Made by a program: the position numbers and the translations under genes. Below are positions 15,066 through 21,911 of a DNA stretch of 29,423 nucleotides, in pieces; the first letter of the stretch is position 1; every line of letters begins with the position of its first letter. This DNA comes from a virus. Location: the IMG/VR virus record IMGVR_UViG_3300029798_000023, positions 1 through 29,423 of that record; one strand, given 5' to 3'. The notes beneath the pieces were generated by a model. It worked only from the letters and a program-made list of their open reading frames with translations, was not told the origin of the DNA and did no database searches.

Positions 15066-15319
15066 TTGAGTTCTCTTTTATTAATAAACAAAAGCCAATC
15101 TTTAATACCAAAAGTATATATGTATTCTATATTAATATAATTAGAATCTATTCTTTTAAAATAGTCATGAACATCAAGCATTAAATCGGGAAGTTGCCTG
15201 GAAAATTCCCCTCTGATGTTTTATCAAACTGCCAAAGTTTAGAAGTCTTAGTATAAGTTAGACGCTGATCTATAATACTATAAGCTAATATAGGAGAACC
15301 TGGTAAAATAAAAAGTCAT
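15062..15319 (-). pseudogene. KGT/TTKDL paralog, member 8, two frameshifts
   Basis: From the ATG at 15319, removing one T from a T5 run near the start gives 'MTFILPGSPILAYSIIDQRL' then 'TYTKTSKLWQFDKTSEG'. A second slip near the GGGG/TTTT runs (about 15205-15215) restores 'RQLPDLMLDVHDYFKRID' and 'YTFGIKDWLLFINKREL' to the stop at 15062. The motifs GSPxLAY, TKTSKL and IKDWLLF are recognisable family elements. Two lesions argue for true decay more than for programmed shifting. Confidence 0.68.
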
Positions 15320-15597
15320 TCTTCGTATTTAATTTTAGTTTGGTGTATAAATAAGAACCATTCGTCTTTTTCAAAGGCAAATATATCAGTTACTGAAATT
15401 TGATTATCCATGCCAGTAATGAAATTACCTCTAAATATTTGTAGAACATCCCACCAAAGATCACCTAATCTCGTTACTTTAGAATCACTCCTTTCTAGGA
15501 AATTTAAATCTTTACTCGTACTTAATACAACAAAATTCCCTTCCGATGTATCATATGCAATACCAAAGGTTCCTTTTGGTATGAAAAAGTTATTCAT
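15316..15597 (-). CDS. KGT/TTKDL paralog family, member 9
   Basis: 93 aa and close to the family consensus: 'FIPKGTFGIAYDTSEGNFVVLSTSKDLNFLERSDSKVTRLG', then 'LWWDVLQIFRGNF' and 'FAFEKDEWFLFIHQTKI'. The 'RSDSxV' segment after the TTK motif is shared with member 10, suggesting the two are the closest pair. ATGA overlap with the small gene upstream (15594-15770). Intact, unlike the next two copies downstream. Confidence 0.82.
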   Translation of the reverse strand: MNNFFIPKGTFGIAYDTSEGNFVVLSTSKDLNFLERSDSKVTRLGDLWWDVLQIFRGNFITGMDNQISVTDIFAFEKDEWFLFIHQTKIKYEE

Positions 15598-15770
15598 AAA
15601 TTATTTTTTGATGTTTCGTTATCTCTATAAGAATTAACAACTTCCATAATTTGTTTAAGAGTATCATAAAGAGAATCTTCAGGAATACCAGAAAACCCAT
15701 AATATTCTGACTCTGACTGTTCTACTGCATTATATAAAATGTCTTTTATTTTTTGATAAACTTCAATCAT
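15594..15770 (-). CDS. Small hypothetical protein
   Basis: A 58-aa frame read by hand: starts 'MIEVYQKIKDILYNAVEQSE', ends 'YRDNETSKNNL'. It looks helical and acidic. A good ribosome-binding site (GGAGAG) precedes the ATG, and a TATATTATA-type promoter lies about 30 bp upstream. Its stop overlaps the start of paralog 9 (ATGA). No family recognised. Confidence 0.7.
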   Translation of the reverse strand: MIEVYQKIKDILYNAVEQSESEYYGFSGIPEDSLYDTLKQIMEVVNSYRDNETSKNNL

Positions 15771-15800
15771 GCTATACTCTCCATCTATAATTTATTCACG

Positions 15801-15812
15801 TAATATAATATA
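15801..15812 (-). promoter_or_regulatory. TATATTATATT promoter-like site
   Basis: The minus strand reads TTTGTATATTATATTACGTG. It is a looser match to the TTATATTATA motif, located between paralog 10 and the 58-aa gene and at the expected distance from the latter. Confidence 0.45.
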
Positions 15813-15838
15813 CAAATTATTCTATTGATTATAAAAAA

Positions 15839-16150
15839 TTATTTTGTGGTAAAAGTCACTAAATCTCGATGGACAAACAACAACCAAAAATCTTCTTCAA
15901 ATACATTAAGATCCCGTACTTTTATATTTTCAAAATTTGTTGATTTAATAAGAGACATATCTGAGTGATAACAGTCCAAGATAACATTCCACAATCTTTC
16001 TCCACCAACATCTCCTAAATAATGATCATTAACATCACTATCCGATCTACGGTTAAAAGTTAAATCTTTAGTAGTTTTAAGTATAACTATAGTGCTTTCA
16101 ATTATATTATATGCTACTCCGGGTGTACCCTTTTTCACTATGTATGTCAT
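15839..16150 (-). CDS. KGT/TTKDL paralog family, member 10
   Basis: 103 aa, the best consensus copy: 'YIVKKGTPGVAYNIIESTIVILKTTKDLTFNRRSDSDV', then 'ERLWNVILDCYHSDMSLI' and 'NVFEEDFWLLFVHRDLV'. ATGA overlap (16147-16150) couples it to the upstream gene. Alternating hydrophobic residues around 'GTPGVAYN' and 'STIVILKTT' suggest two adjacent beta strands at the N-terminus. Function unknown. Confidence 0.83.
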   Translation of the reverse strand: MTYIVKKGTPGVAYNIIESTIVILKTTKDLTFNRRSDSDVNDHYLGDVGGERLWNVILDCYHSDMSLIKSTNFENIKVRDLNVFEEDFWLLFVHRDLVTFTTK

Positions 16151-16446
16151 GTGGCTAAAAATGAAACATCTTCTGTTTTAACATAAACATCAATTTCATT
16201 AACAATTTTGTTTATATCAATGTCGATAAGTACGCCAAAGACATCTATCTGAATATAAAAATGATTAGAATATGTAGGAACACAATCAGAATCTTCTACA
16301 TGGCCTACTTTGCCATTTATCACGGAAACTCTCGTGTCATTTATATAAATAGCGTAAATTTTATCTATAGAAGATGGAAAACCCTCTAAAAAATAAACAT
16401 CACTTCCCCACATTCCTTTATAGCCAAGTTTATATTTCATTTTCAT
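16147..16446 (-). CDS. Hypothetical protein
   Basis: 99 aa from the ATG at 16446 ('MKMKYKLGYKGMWG'). A GTG at 16479 would add 11 residues but has no ribosome-binding site. The sequence is rich in beta-prone residues ('YAIYINDTRVSVINGKVG', 'FYIQIDVFGVLIDIDI'), suggesting a small beta fold. It lacks the paralog-family motifs although it sits among them. ATGA overlap with paralog 10. Confidence 0.7.
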   Translation of the reverse strand: MKMKYKLGYKGMWGSDVYFLEGFPSSIDKIYAIYINDTRVSVINGKVGHVEDSDCVPTYSNHFYIQIDVFGVLIDIDINKIVNEIDVYVKTEDVSFLAT

Positions 16447-16510
16447 TGTAGAATTATTTAAATAATTTTGCAGAAACACTTAAAAGTTAATCACAATTTA
16501 AATCTCGAAA

Positions 16511-16696
16511 TCAATATGCTCCTAGAACATAAACATTCGAAATATTTTTAATATAATCTAACATATTTTCATGCTCATAAGCATATACAAATTGATTTTT
16601 TGAAAGTTCCGTCAGCCTTTTCCTCATATTCCAATCTGCTACATAATCGTGATTGGGAAATTTATATTTTCTATCTTTTATTTGTTCTTCAATCAT
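16511..16696 (-). CDS. Small hypothetical protein
   Basis: 61 aa, 'MIEEQIKDRKYKFPNHDYVADW...', no recognised family. The start overlaps the stop of the small frame upstream (ATGA, 16693-16696). Composition is polar with no membrane segment. Confidence 0.6.
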   Translation of the reverse strand: MIEEQIKDRKYKFPNHDYVADWNMRKRLTELSKNQFVYAYEHENMLDYIKNISNVYVLGAY

Positions 16697-16802
16697 TTCA
16701 TTATAAATCTTAATTCTTTAAGCTTTTTTATTCTAAAATCAGTACATTCTATCTGAAGAGTTATTTTAGTATTTGTTAACTTTTCAATTATTTCTTTTTC
16801 AT
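16693..16802 (-). pseudogene. Short frameshifted gene or fragment
   Basis: The open frame 'KEIIEKLTNTKITLQIECTD' continuing 'FRIKKLKELRFIMK' ends in an ATGA overlap with the next gene, which suggests real coding. There is no start codon in frame; the ATG at 16802 would be in frame if the A5 run after it had six A ('MKKEIIEKL'). It may be a fragment of a longer gene or another homopolymer slip. Confidence 0.35.
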
Positions 16803-16820
16803 GAAATAAAATAAGAAATG

Positions 16821-17246
16821 TTAGTAATAAATTCTAACTAAAACACTTGGGACTAGAATATACCATTCATCTTTATAAAAACAACTTACATATAGCGATA
16901 AATCATCAAGAATCTTTTCTGGATTTAAAGTTATAATATACTGTGACAATTCTTTATCGGAATGAAAATTATTGTATACCCATTCCATAATATCTTTATT
17001 TTTTATAGTAAAAAAAATATCTACACTATCAGCCATATTAAATGTTAGATGTTTTGTTGTATGTATTTTTATAGCTTTTGATTTCGAATGTAAACTATCT
17101 TTCACAACCAAAGCTGGGCAACCAATTGAAACTTTTCTTAGTATTTCCGATACAGTTTTTATCATCGGGTTAAATGTAAGAGCTTCTTTATTATAAAGGT
17201 CTTCACATTTAGAGAAAATGTCCTCGTTAATGTTATAAATTATCAT
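16821..17246 (-). CDS. KGT/TTKDL paralog family, member 11, with N-terminal extension
   Basis: 141 aa. The family core starts near residue 40: 'VSIGCPALVVKDSLHSKSKAIKIHTTKHLTF', 'MEWVYNNFHSDKELSQYI' and 'SCFYKDEWYILVPSVLV'. The first 40 residues ('MIIYNINEDIFSKCEDLYN...') have no counterpart in the short members but parallel the longer N-terminus of member 12, with which it also shares 'SDKELSxYI'. Members 11 and 12 are thus a distinct subgroup. Overlaps the upstream gene by 14 bp. Confidence 0.8.
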   Translation of the reverse strand: MIIYNINEDIFSKCEDLYNKEALTFNPMIKTVSEILRKVSIGCPALVVKDSLHSKSKAIKIHTTKHLTFNMADSVDIFFTIKNKDIMEWVYNNFHSDKELSQYIITLNPEKILDDLSLYVSCFYKDEWYILVPSVLVRIYY

Positions 17247-17421
17247 TTTCGCATTCCTTTATTCTTTCTTCCCAGACATGTAGTTCTTTTTCCCAACGTG
17301 CCATAATATAACGAAATTCAATAATATTTTCGATATTGAAGAAAATGTCACCATTGAAAATAGCAGAGTCTATTGCATCGATATGTTCCTCATCTAATCT
17401 TTTATAATGTTTATCTGCCAT
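17233..17421 (-). CDS. Small hypothetical protein
   Basis: 62 aa from the ATG at 17421 ('MADKHYKRLDEEHIDAIDSA'); an earlier ATG at 17442 would lie inside the nucleotidyltransferase gene. Acidic and helical, ending 'WEERIKECENDNL'. It sits between, and overlaps or abuts, the nucleotidyltransferase gene and paralog 11, so it is part of the same operon. Confidence 0.65.
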   Translation of the reverse strand: MADKHYKRLDEEHIDAIDSAIFNGDIFFNIENIIEFRYIMARWEKELHVWEERIKECENDNL

Positions 17422-17425
17422 AATA

Positions 17426-18088
17426 TTACTTTGAATAAGCATTTAAAATAAAATTTTCTATCCATTCAATATCCGCTTTACGAATAAATCCACGAAAAGC
17501 TTTTAAGCACTCTAGTTCCTGTCTTACTTTGTGCATTAAAGTAGTAACTTTCGGTATTAAAGAAGAATTGAAATTATTTTTTATTTCTAAAAGAAAATCT
17601 CTGTCCGGATATTCATAAACTGGATTAAAATCTCCACTATCCAATAATTCTATTCCCTGTCTTAACGATCTAATATAGGCAATGATAGTCTTTGGTGTTC
17701 TTTTTGGATCTGGATTATAAAGATCCATTTTCTTTATTTGATTTTCTGCATATCCAAGATGAGCAAAATATATCTTTTCATCGTCTAAAAATTTTTGTCT
17801 ATTTGTAACTAGTTCCATACCAATATCGGTAGTTTCTACTATTCTGTTAGACCAGATAACCTCTAGTGCAGAAGGATTACCCGTTGCACACATTTTGACA
17901 AAATTTATTAACTCGTAATTAGTGTCATCAGTCTTGCCTTCTATCCAAGAAGTGTTTTGTGTTTTTCTAAATGGTGATAAAATATCAATTAAATCTACTT
18001 TAAAAACACCTCTATAATCGTAATCGGAATCTTGATTATCTAGACCATGAAGTCTTGATCCTACTACCACTTTATGTATATTTTTCAT
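17426..18088 (-). CDS. RlaP/YcgL-type nucleotidyltransferase
   Basis: 220 aa, polymerase-beta fold nucleotidyltransferase superfamily (COG3541-like). The N-terminal 'VVVGSRLHGLDNQDSDYDYRGVF' has the Gly-Ser plus SDxD signature with metal ligands Asp22 and Asp24. Helical C-terminal half with 'RTPKTIIAYIRSLRQGIELL'. This group includes RlaP, which comparative genomics has linked to RNA ligases and RNA repair; substrates are unproven. An Rnl1-type ligase is encoded 3 kb downstream. A terminator (18125-18151) and an AT-rich promoter-like site precede it. Confidence 0.82.
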   Translation of the reverse strand: MKNIHKVVVGSRLHGLDNQDSDYDYRGVFKVDLIDILSPFRKTQNTSWIEGKTDDTNYELINFVKMCATGNPSALEVIWSNRIVETTDIGMELVTNRQKFLDDEKIYFAHLGYAENQIKKMDLYNPDPKRTPKTIIAYIRSLRQGIELLDSGDFNPVYEYPDRDFLLEIKNNFNSSLIPKVTTLMHKVRQELECLKAFRGFIRKADIEWIENFILNAYSK

Positions 18089-18110
18089 ATTTGTTTTTTT
18101 TGTTTATTAA

Positions 18111-18122
18111 TTTAATATAAAC
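18111..18122 (-). promoter_or_regulatory. Weak promoter-like site before the nucleotidyltransferase
   Basis: The minus strand reads TTTGTTTATATTAAATTAATAAAC immediately after the T run of the upstream terminator and about 25 bp before the start. It shares TTTATATTA with the common motif but is not a full match. Confidence 0.4.
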
Positions 18123-18151
18123 AAAAAAAGCTATTCAAAGAATAGCTTTTT
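18123..18151 (-). terminator. Rho-independent terminator
   Basis: A 12-bp stem (18125-18136 with 18140-18151) and a 3-nt loop; on the minus strand it reads AAAAAGCTATTC-TTT-GAATAGC followed by seven T. The plus strand also ends in a T-rich stretch, so it could act both ways. It closes the operon that includes the 18229-18879 gene. Confidence 0.88.
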
Positions 18152-18152
18152 A

Positions 18153-18260
18153 TTATTTTTTAATTACATTTTCTATGTCACTGGATGCAACAGGATCTTC
18201 TACAATAATTGCCTCTAAAATTGCTATTTCAATCCCAAAGATTTTGAAAATATTTACCAA
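18153..18260 (-). CDS. Putative 35-aa peptide with TTG start
   Basis: The frame 'IEIAILEAIIVEDPVASSDI' followed by 'ENVIKK' runs past the stop of the upstream gene right up to the terminator. Its amino-acid pattern looks coding. The only in-frame starts are TTG at 18260 or ATT codons; no good ribosome-binding site is visible, so expression is doubtful. Confidence 0.3.
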   Translation of the reverse strand: MVNIFKIFGIEIAILEAIIVEDPVASSDIENVIKK

Positions 18261-18879
18261 ATAATGTAGTACCTCTTTTAATTCTATTTAGGTGAGTTGT
18301 GTAACCGTCACTGTCGAATTTTCCAGTATGATTCGGCCCATGTATTAAAAGATTATGTCCAGTTTCAGGATCTTTTTCAAACTGAAAATCTATATTACCA
18401 GTATGAAATTGATTTTCCCAATCACCATTAAGTTCATTAAATGCCCAAATCATTTCGTTAAGAACCCAATCCCAACGTGCAAAATGAAGATCATCTATAT
18501 CCCAGTCATTCTGTTTTTCTGGTGCGGCAGATGATTTTAGATTATCCGGAACATCACAATCATCAACATGTGGAGCTCCATGCTGAGATTCCTTTAATTG
18601 TTTTAATAGCGGAAGAATAATTGGCGTTAAAGTTGAATCCATATTCCACGTATCATATTTATCAATATGAACATGAACAATTCTTTTAATATTTTCTTCA
18701 ATCCAATTACAAAGGGGTAAAAGTGGTGTTTCTGACAACCATTCACCAAAATTATCTACCCATTCAGGAAATTCTTCATTGCCGAGTTCATCCTTTGTTT
18801 TGGGAACCCAAAAACAAAGTGCTTCTGCTATTTGATATGGACCTATCCAATCTCGATATGGTGCTTGATATACTAACAT
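18229..18879 (-). CDS. Conserved phage protein, unknown function
   Basis: 216 aa, rich in Trp and Asp. Segments such as 'DKYDTWNMDSTLTPIILPLLKQLKESQHGAPHVDDCDVP' and 'HFARWDWVLNEMIWAFNELN' match a protein I recall from many T4-like and other large phages, where it is annotated as hypothetical. The conserved His, Asp and Trp residues suggest a compact enzyme or structural role, but nothing more can be said. It is the last full gene before the 18123-18151 terminator. Confidence 0.82.
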   Translation of the reverse strand: MLVYQAPYRDWIGPYQIAEALCFWVPKTKDELGNEEFPEWVDNFGEWLSETPLLPLCNWIEENIKRIVHVHIDKYDTWNMDSTLTPIILPLLKQLKESQHGAPHVDDCDVPDNLKSSAAPEKQNDWDIDDLHFARWDWVLNEMIWAFNELNGDWENQFHTGNIDFQFEKDPETGHNLLIHGPNHTGKFDSDGYTTHLNRIKRGTTLFGKYFQNLWD

Positions 18880-18888
18880 AATTATCCT

Positions 18889-19122
18889 TTACATTATATC
18901 GAAAAGACGCACATTCAGTGCATCTGCGATTTTTGCTATCATTTTAAGTGTAAGATCTTCTTTACTATTAAGAATATCTTCAACTCTTTCTTTTGAAATA
19001 TCAAGTTTTTCGCTTAAAGATTCTTTAGAAATATTTTTTAAGTCTAATACTCGTAAAACCCTTCTAGAAATAGACCTAGCCATTATTTCCCATTCTTCAA
19101 CTTTAACTGAATTAGTTTTCAT
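18889..19122 (-). CDS. XRE-family HTH regulator
   Basis: 77 aa from the ATG at 19122; a TTG three codons earlier is less likely. The C-terminal 50 residues, 'NISKESLSEKLDISKERVEDIL...LTLKMIAKIADALNVRLFDI', form a clear five-helix Cro/C1-type DNA-binding domain. The N-terminus 'KVEEWEIMARSISRRVLRVL' is reminiscent of HigA-like antitoxins, but no toxin gene is adjacent. It probably regulates phage or host genes. Confidence 0.8.
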   Translation of the reverse strand: MKTNSVKVEEWEIMARSISRRVLRVLDLKNISKESLSEKLDISKERVEDILNSKEDLTLKMIAKIADALNVRLFDIM

Positions 19123-19132
19123 AATACACAAT

Positions 19133-19342
19133 TTAAAAGTCTTTCTTTTTATATTTCTTTAAAAAAATACCAGGAAATAATATGGCAACATAAAATGCAA
19201 GAGTCATTTTACCAAGAATTCCATACATTAAAGACTGCCTGAATCTTCCCTTAAAAATTTTCCGGTGTTTGAAAAAGAAGTCCGTTTTATTATCTTCTTC
19301 AGGAAAATCAATTCTATACAATGAATCAGTAAGAAATTTCAT
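19133..19342 (-). CDS. Small membrane protein
   Basis: 69 aa: a charged N-terminal half ('DFPEEDNKTDFFFKHRK'), one hydrophobic segment 'LGKMTLAFYVAILFPGIFL' near the end and a Lys-rich tail 'KKYKKKDF'. Consistent with one membrane pass. The start overlaps the stop of the upstream gene by one base (TAATG). Confidence 0.62.
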   Translation of the reverse strand: MKFLTDSLYRIDFPEEDNKTDFFFKHRKIFKGRFRQSLMYGILGKMTLAFYVAILFPGIFLKKYKKKDF

Positions 19343-19611
19343 TAAAACTTTCCTATTATAATGTTTGATTTTACTGGTTGTATTAACGTTTCTGGTTCTT
19401 TTTCTGCTATTCCTTTAAAGGTTGTCTGAAGAACAGATAGTGCTCCAAATGAATATCCAGTTGCAAATGCACTTCGGATAGAATCTACCAATTCATCGGA
19501 CATTTCTTCTAATTCTGGAGTTCCAGCAATATTTACATCAAATAATGCTTCACCAGCAAGTCTATATTCTTGTAGTAGAAATTCTACTTTTGTTTCTAGT
19601 TCTGTAGGCAT
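19342..19611 (-). CDS. Hypothetical protein
   Basis: 89 aa, acidic: 'MPTELETKVEFLLQEYRLAG' start and 'ELEEMSDELVDSIRSAFATGYSFGAL' helix. No family recognised. Packed tightly between two small membrane-protein genes. Confidence 0.68.
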   Translation of the reverse strand: MPTELETKVEFLLQEYRLAGEALFDVNIAGTPELEEMSDELVDSIRSAFATGYSFGALSVLQTTFKGIAEKEPETLIQPVKSNIIIGKF

Positions 19612-19614
19612 ATT

Positions 19615-19794
19615 TTATTTTATTTTATTTTTAATAATTATTTCAAACATATCATCAAATACAACAAATCCCATAATAAATCCTGATAACATACTAAGAG
19701 GATAAAATAGAGACCACAATACGATATTATACTTTACAGACACGACCTGCAAAATCAAAGCCAAAATGATCAAAAATACTCTAGAAATCTTCAT
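19615..19794 (-). CDS. Small membrane protein
   Basis: A 59-aa frame read by hand: 'MKISRVFLIILALILQVVSV' start, then 'WSLFYPLSMLSGFIMGFVVF', two hydrophobic segments and a Lys-rich end. Its ATG overlaps the upstream stop (ATGA, 19791-19794), and its stop lies 3 bp before the next gene, so coding is well supported. Confidence 0.68.
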   Translation of the reverse strand: MKISRVFLIILALILQVVSVKYNIVLWSLFYPLSMLSGFIMGFVVFDDMFEIIIKNKIK

Positions 19795-19988
19795 TTTTCG
19801 AAAAATTTAAAAATTAAAAACCATTTCTTTAATGTCCATATTTTCTTCCCGTTCGGTCCTAGAGTCATTACTCCTTTCTCTCGAATTTCTTTTTGTAAAT
19901 ATATAAGAAAGTTTTTAACATCTCTATATACTCTTTTTATTAATAAGACAGCAAGAAAAATTTCTACTACAATAAGAAAACTATTCAT
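19791..19988 (-). CDS. Small membrane protein
   Basis: 65 aa. N-terminal hydrophobic segment 'FLIVVEIFLAVLLI' followed by a basic, amphipathic region ending 'WTLKKWFLIFKFFEK'. First of three consecutive small genes encoding likely membrane or membrane-associated proteins. No family recognised. Confidence 0.6.
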   Translation of the reverse strand: MNSFLIVVEIFLAVLLIKRVYRDVKNFLIYLQKEIREKGVMTLGPNGKKIWTLKKWFLIFKFFEK

Positions 19989-20059
19989 ATTTACAAAATA
20001 TGTTAATTGTAAGAATCATATATGCCTTTGATTCTTTTTTTAACTCTGTTATTGAAAAT

Positions 20060-20106
20060 ATAGACAGATCGTAAAATGACAAAATTATTTTCTACGATCT
20101 GTCTAT
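20060..20106 (-). terminator. Long hairpin after the 71-aa gene
   Basis: A 14-bp perfect stem (20060-20073 with 20093-20106) and an AT-rich 19-nt loop. It lies 25 bp past the stop of the 20131-20346 gene. There is no strong T run beyond the stem, so it may be an attenuator or mRNA end-protecting structure rather than a simple terminator. Confidence 0.6.
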
Positions 20107-20130
20107 TTGTGTAAACATTAAATACTAATA

Positions 20131-20346
20131 TTACTCTTCGCCTGCATAAAGAATTGTATCAATCTCTGCAGTCAAACTCAAAATTCTGTCTTCCTGAAAT
20201 TCTACTAATTCTATAACAGAATCTTCTATTTCTTTTATTTTCTTTAAAAGATTAGTCTTTTCTTCTGCTGTAAGAGAATTCTTTGTTGATTCTTTAGCTA
20301 GATTTACTAACTGTTCCAACTGTGATTTGGCGTACTTCTGTGTCAT
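20131..20346 (-). CDS. Small coiled-coil protein
   Basis: 71 aa, almost entirely helical with heptad spacing: 'SQLEQLVNLAKESTKNSLTAEEKTNLLKKIKEIEDSVIEL'. No family recognised. The last gene before the hairpin at 20060-20106. Confidence 0.68.
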   Translation of the reverse strand: MTQKYAKSQLEQLVNLAKESTKNSLTAEEKTNLLKKIKEIEDSVIELVEFQEDRILSLTAEIDTILYAGEE

Positions 20347-20383
20347 GATATAATATTTAAATTTGCTTTTTAGATTTAATCCA

Positions 20384-20695
20384 TCAACATTCTCTTATAA
20401 TAGATAACGCGTGAATAGGAAACGAATTATCAACTGAAATTACAGGTCTATTACATCTATTGCACACTAGATCCCACCACTGTTCAGGATATTCTGCATG
20501 ATAATCGACTAATGTACTATTTTCACAACCACAATATGGACAATAATTTATTTCTTTTCCATGCAAATAAAGCTTATCACCTTTATCACAATTTATTATA
20601 ACATCATTATTTAATCTTCGTAAACTTGCCTTAGATCGTATTCTACCAATCTTTCTTAATTTTAATTTCCTTGGCAATCTTTCTTGATAATACAT
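20384..20695 (-). CDS. Zinc-ribbon protein
   Basis: 103 aa. A very basic N-terminus ('ERLPRKLKLRKIGRIRSKAS') precedes a four-Cys zinc site: 'CPYCGCENSTLVDYHAEY...WWDLVCNRCNRPV'. The combination suggests nucleic acid binding. The pattern of a ribbon around 'PEQWWDLVCNRC' resembles restriction-alleviation-like phage zinc proteins, but this is a weak impression. Confidence 0.7.
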   Translation of the reverse strand: MYYQERLPRKLKLRKIGRIRSKASLRRLNNDVIINCDKGDKLYLHGKEINYCPYCGCENSTLVDYHAEYPEQWWDLVCNRCNRPVISVDNSFPIHALSIIREC

Positions 20696-20707
20696 ATTAC
20701 AATTATA

Positions 20708-20995
20708 TTAACTAGCTAAAATTTTAGCTAGAGAATTAGACATTCCACATTTTGTGGCTTTGTTTAAAAAAACAAGCCACTCAGAACCAAATTTACTATA
20801 ATATTCTTGTGAAAATTCCTGATATTCATCACCAAATTCTTCTACAAATCGTTTACCACATTCAATAATCTGGTCTTCTGTTAAAACAACCCCATCAAAT
20901 TCATTTACTGTAGAAGTAATAGAGTGAAAATCATCACAAATTTTATTATAAATCTGATATGTATCTAAAATCAAAGTATCTTTTTCTAAGCTCAT
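20708..20995 (-). CDS. Hypothetical protein
   Basis: 95 aa, acidic and aromatic: 'CGKRFVEEFGDEYQEFSQEYYSKFGSEWLVFLNKA'. No recognised domain. Lies in a run of short genes read from the promoter at 21307-21325. Confidence 0.66.
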   Translation of the reverse strand: MSLEKDTLILDTYQIYNKICDDFHSITSTVNEFDGVVLTEDQIIECGKRFVEEFGDEYQEFSQEYYSKFGSEWLVFLNKATKCGMSNSLAKILAS

Positions 20996-21006
20996 AATTT
21001 TTTATT

Positions 21007-21282
21007 TTATGCTACTGAAAGCATGTTTGCTGGAACTCTCCAATTTGTTCCAAGATTTGTATGAATAGTTACAGTTTTCTTAGAAATTCTCATTATTACA
21101 CCTTCGATAACACCATTAGTTCTAGAATTTGTAAACTTTACTCTAGATCCATGTGAAAAAATTCTTTTATTCTTTTCAGCAATAATAGATTTTTCAAGTT
21201 TTACGGCATTGAAAATTGATGTTAGTTCTTCGTTTGTAAAATTACCCGATAGAATTGCAGAAGTAATCTGATCAATATTCAT
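21007..21282 (-). CDS. Small KOW/SH3-like protein
   Basis: 91 aa. Helical N-terminus ('ITSAILSGNFTNEELTSIFNAV'), then a beta-rich part 'FSHGSRVKFTNSRTNGVIEGVIMRISKKTVTIHTNLGTNWRVPANML' with the pattern of a small barrel like those in KOW/Tudor domains. Similar proteins occur in T4-like phages (from memory). It has the 19-bp promoter motif directly upstream. Confidence 0.74.
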   Translation of the reverse strand: MNIDQITSAILSGNFTNEELTSIFNAVKLEKSIIAEKNKRIFSHGSRVKFTNSRTNGVIEGVIMRISKKTVTIHTNLGTNWRVPANMLSVA

Positions 21283-21306
21283 AATGTATTTTGTTTTGTT
21301 TAATTA

Positions 21307-21325
21307 TTCAACTAGTATAATATAA
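21307..21325 (-). promoter_or_regulatory. Conserved promoter motif TTATATTATACTAGTTGAA
   Basis: Identical over 19 bp to 9539-9557 and 24422-24440, and followed by the similar AATAATTAAACAAAAC leader. It precedes the 91-aa KOW-like gene by 24 bp and lies immediately after the terminator of the macro-domain operon. Confidence 0.72.
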
Positions 21326-21346
21326 CATTTTTTCTACTAATTAAAA

Positions 21347-21369
21347 ACTATTTTAACGTTAAAAATAGT
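21347..21369 (-). terminator. Terminator of the macro-domain operon
   Basis: On the minus strand ACTATTTTTAACGTTAAAATAGT forms an 8-bp outer stem and a short inner stem with one bulged base, followed by TTTTT. Compact arrangement: the next promoter starts about 20 bp later. Confidence 0.7.
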
Positions 21370-21404
21370 AAGATCAGAAAATATACTGTACAAAAAATAT
21401 TTTA

Positions 21405-21911
21405 TCATAGTTCTACAATAGTAATAGAAACGTCCCGCATTTCTTCTTCTATGATATCTTTTACTTCATTCCAATCTCCTCCAGCAAGACCACATCCAAT
21501 CTTTGGTAATCCGATTTCTTTTCCCTTAAAGTTGTCGTTTATACTTTTCATACAAACACGCAAAGCATTATAATCGAGATGCATTTTGTCCGTTCCAGCT
21601 CTATACTGAGTATAACAATTAACAACAGAAAATTCTTTCCTGTCTGTAGTTGGTGTTATTGCTGTATTAAGCAAATCAAGAAAATGAGGAAGTTTAAATG
21701 TATAAGATTGAATTTTTCCCAATTTTGAGATATCACCTTTTCTACTAGAATGTTCCAAAGAATATTTTAGCGGATCATTAGTACTAAAGGTTGCAACCAT
21801 TGCAGAAGCAATTCCACTTTTTTGAGCACAAAAACAATTACAGCCATGTGCTATAACATCAAAATTCCCTTCTAGTGCCAATTTTATTAAATTTCCTTTA
21901 ACGATTTTCAT
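21405..21911 (-). CDS. Macro-domain protein (ADP-ribose or Appr-1''-p binding/processing)
   Basis: 168 aa, single macro domain. 'KGNLIKLALEGNFDVIAHGCNCFCAQKSGIASAMVATF' holds the adenosine and distal-ribose binding loop, and 'IGLPKIGCGLAGGDWNEVKDIIEE' the phosphate-binding loop. Some members remove phosphate from ADP-ribose-1''-phosphate, a by-product of tRNA ligation chemistry; others remove ADP-ribose from proteins, DNA or RNA. With an RNA ligase and an RlaP-type protein in the same window, either RNA repair or counter-defence is possible. Overlaps the upstream paralog gene by 14 bp. Confidence 0.87.
   Translation of the reverse strand: MKIVKGNLIKLALEGNFDVIAHGCNCFCAQKSGIASAMVATFSTNDPLKYSLEHSSRKGDISKLGKIQSYTFKLPHFLDLLNTAITPTTDRKEFSVVNCYTQYRAGTDKMHLDYNALRVCMKSINDNFKGKEIGLPKIGCGLAGGDWNEVKDIIEEEMRDVSITIVEL

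Noticed and set aside
18889-19342. Toxin-antitoxin pair (XRE protein plus the neighbouring gene)
   Set aside because: The neighbour is a membrane-segment protein with no RelE/HigB-like features, so no toxin can be supported.
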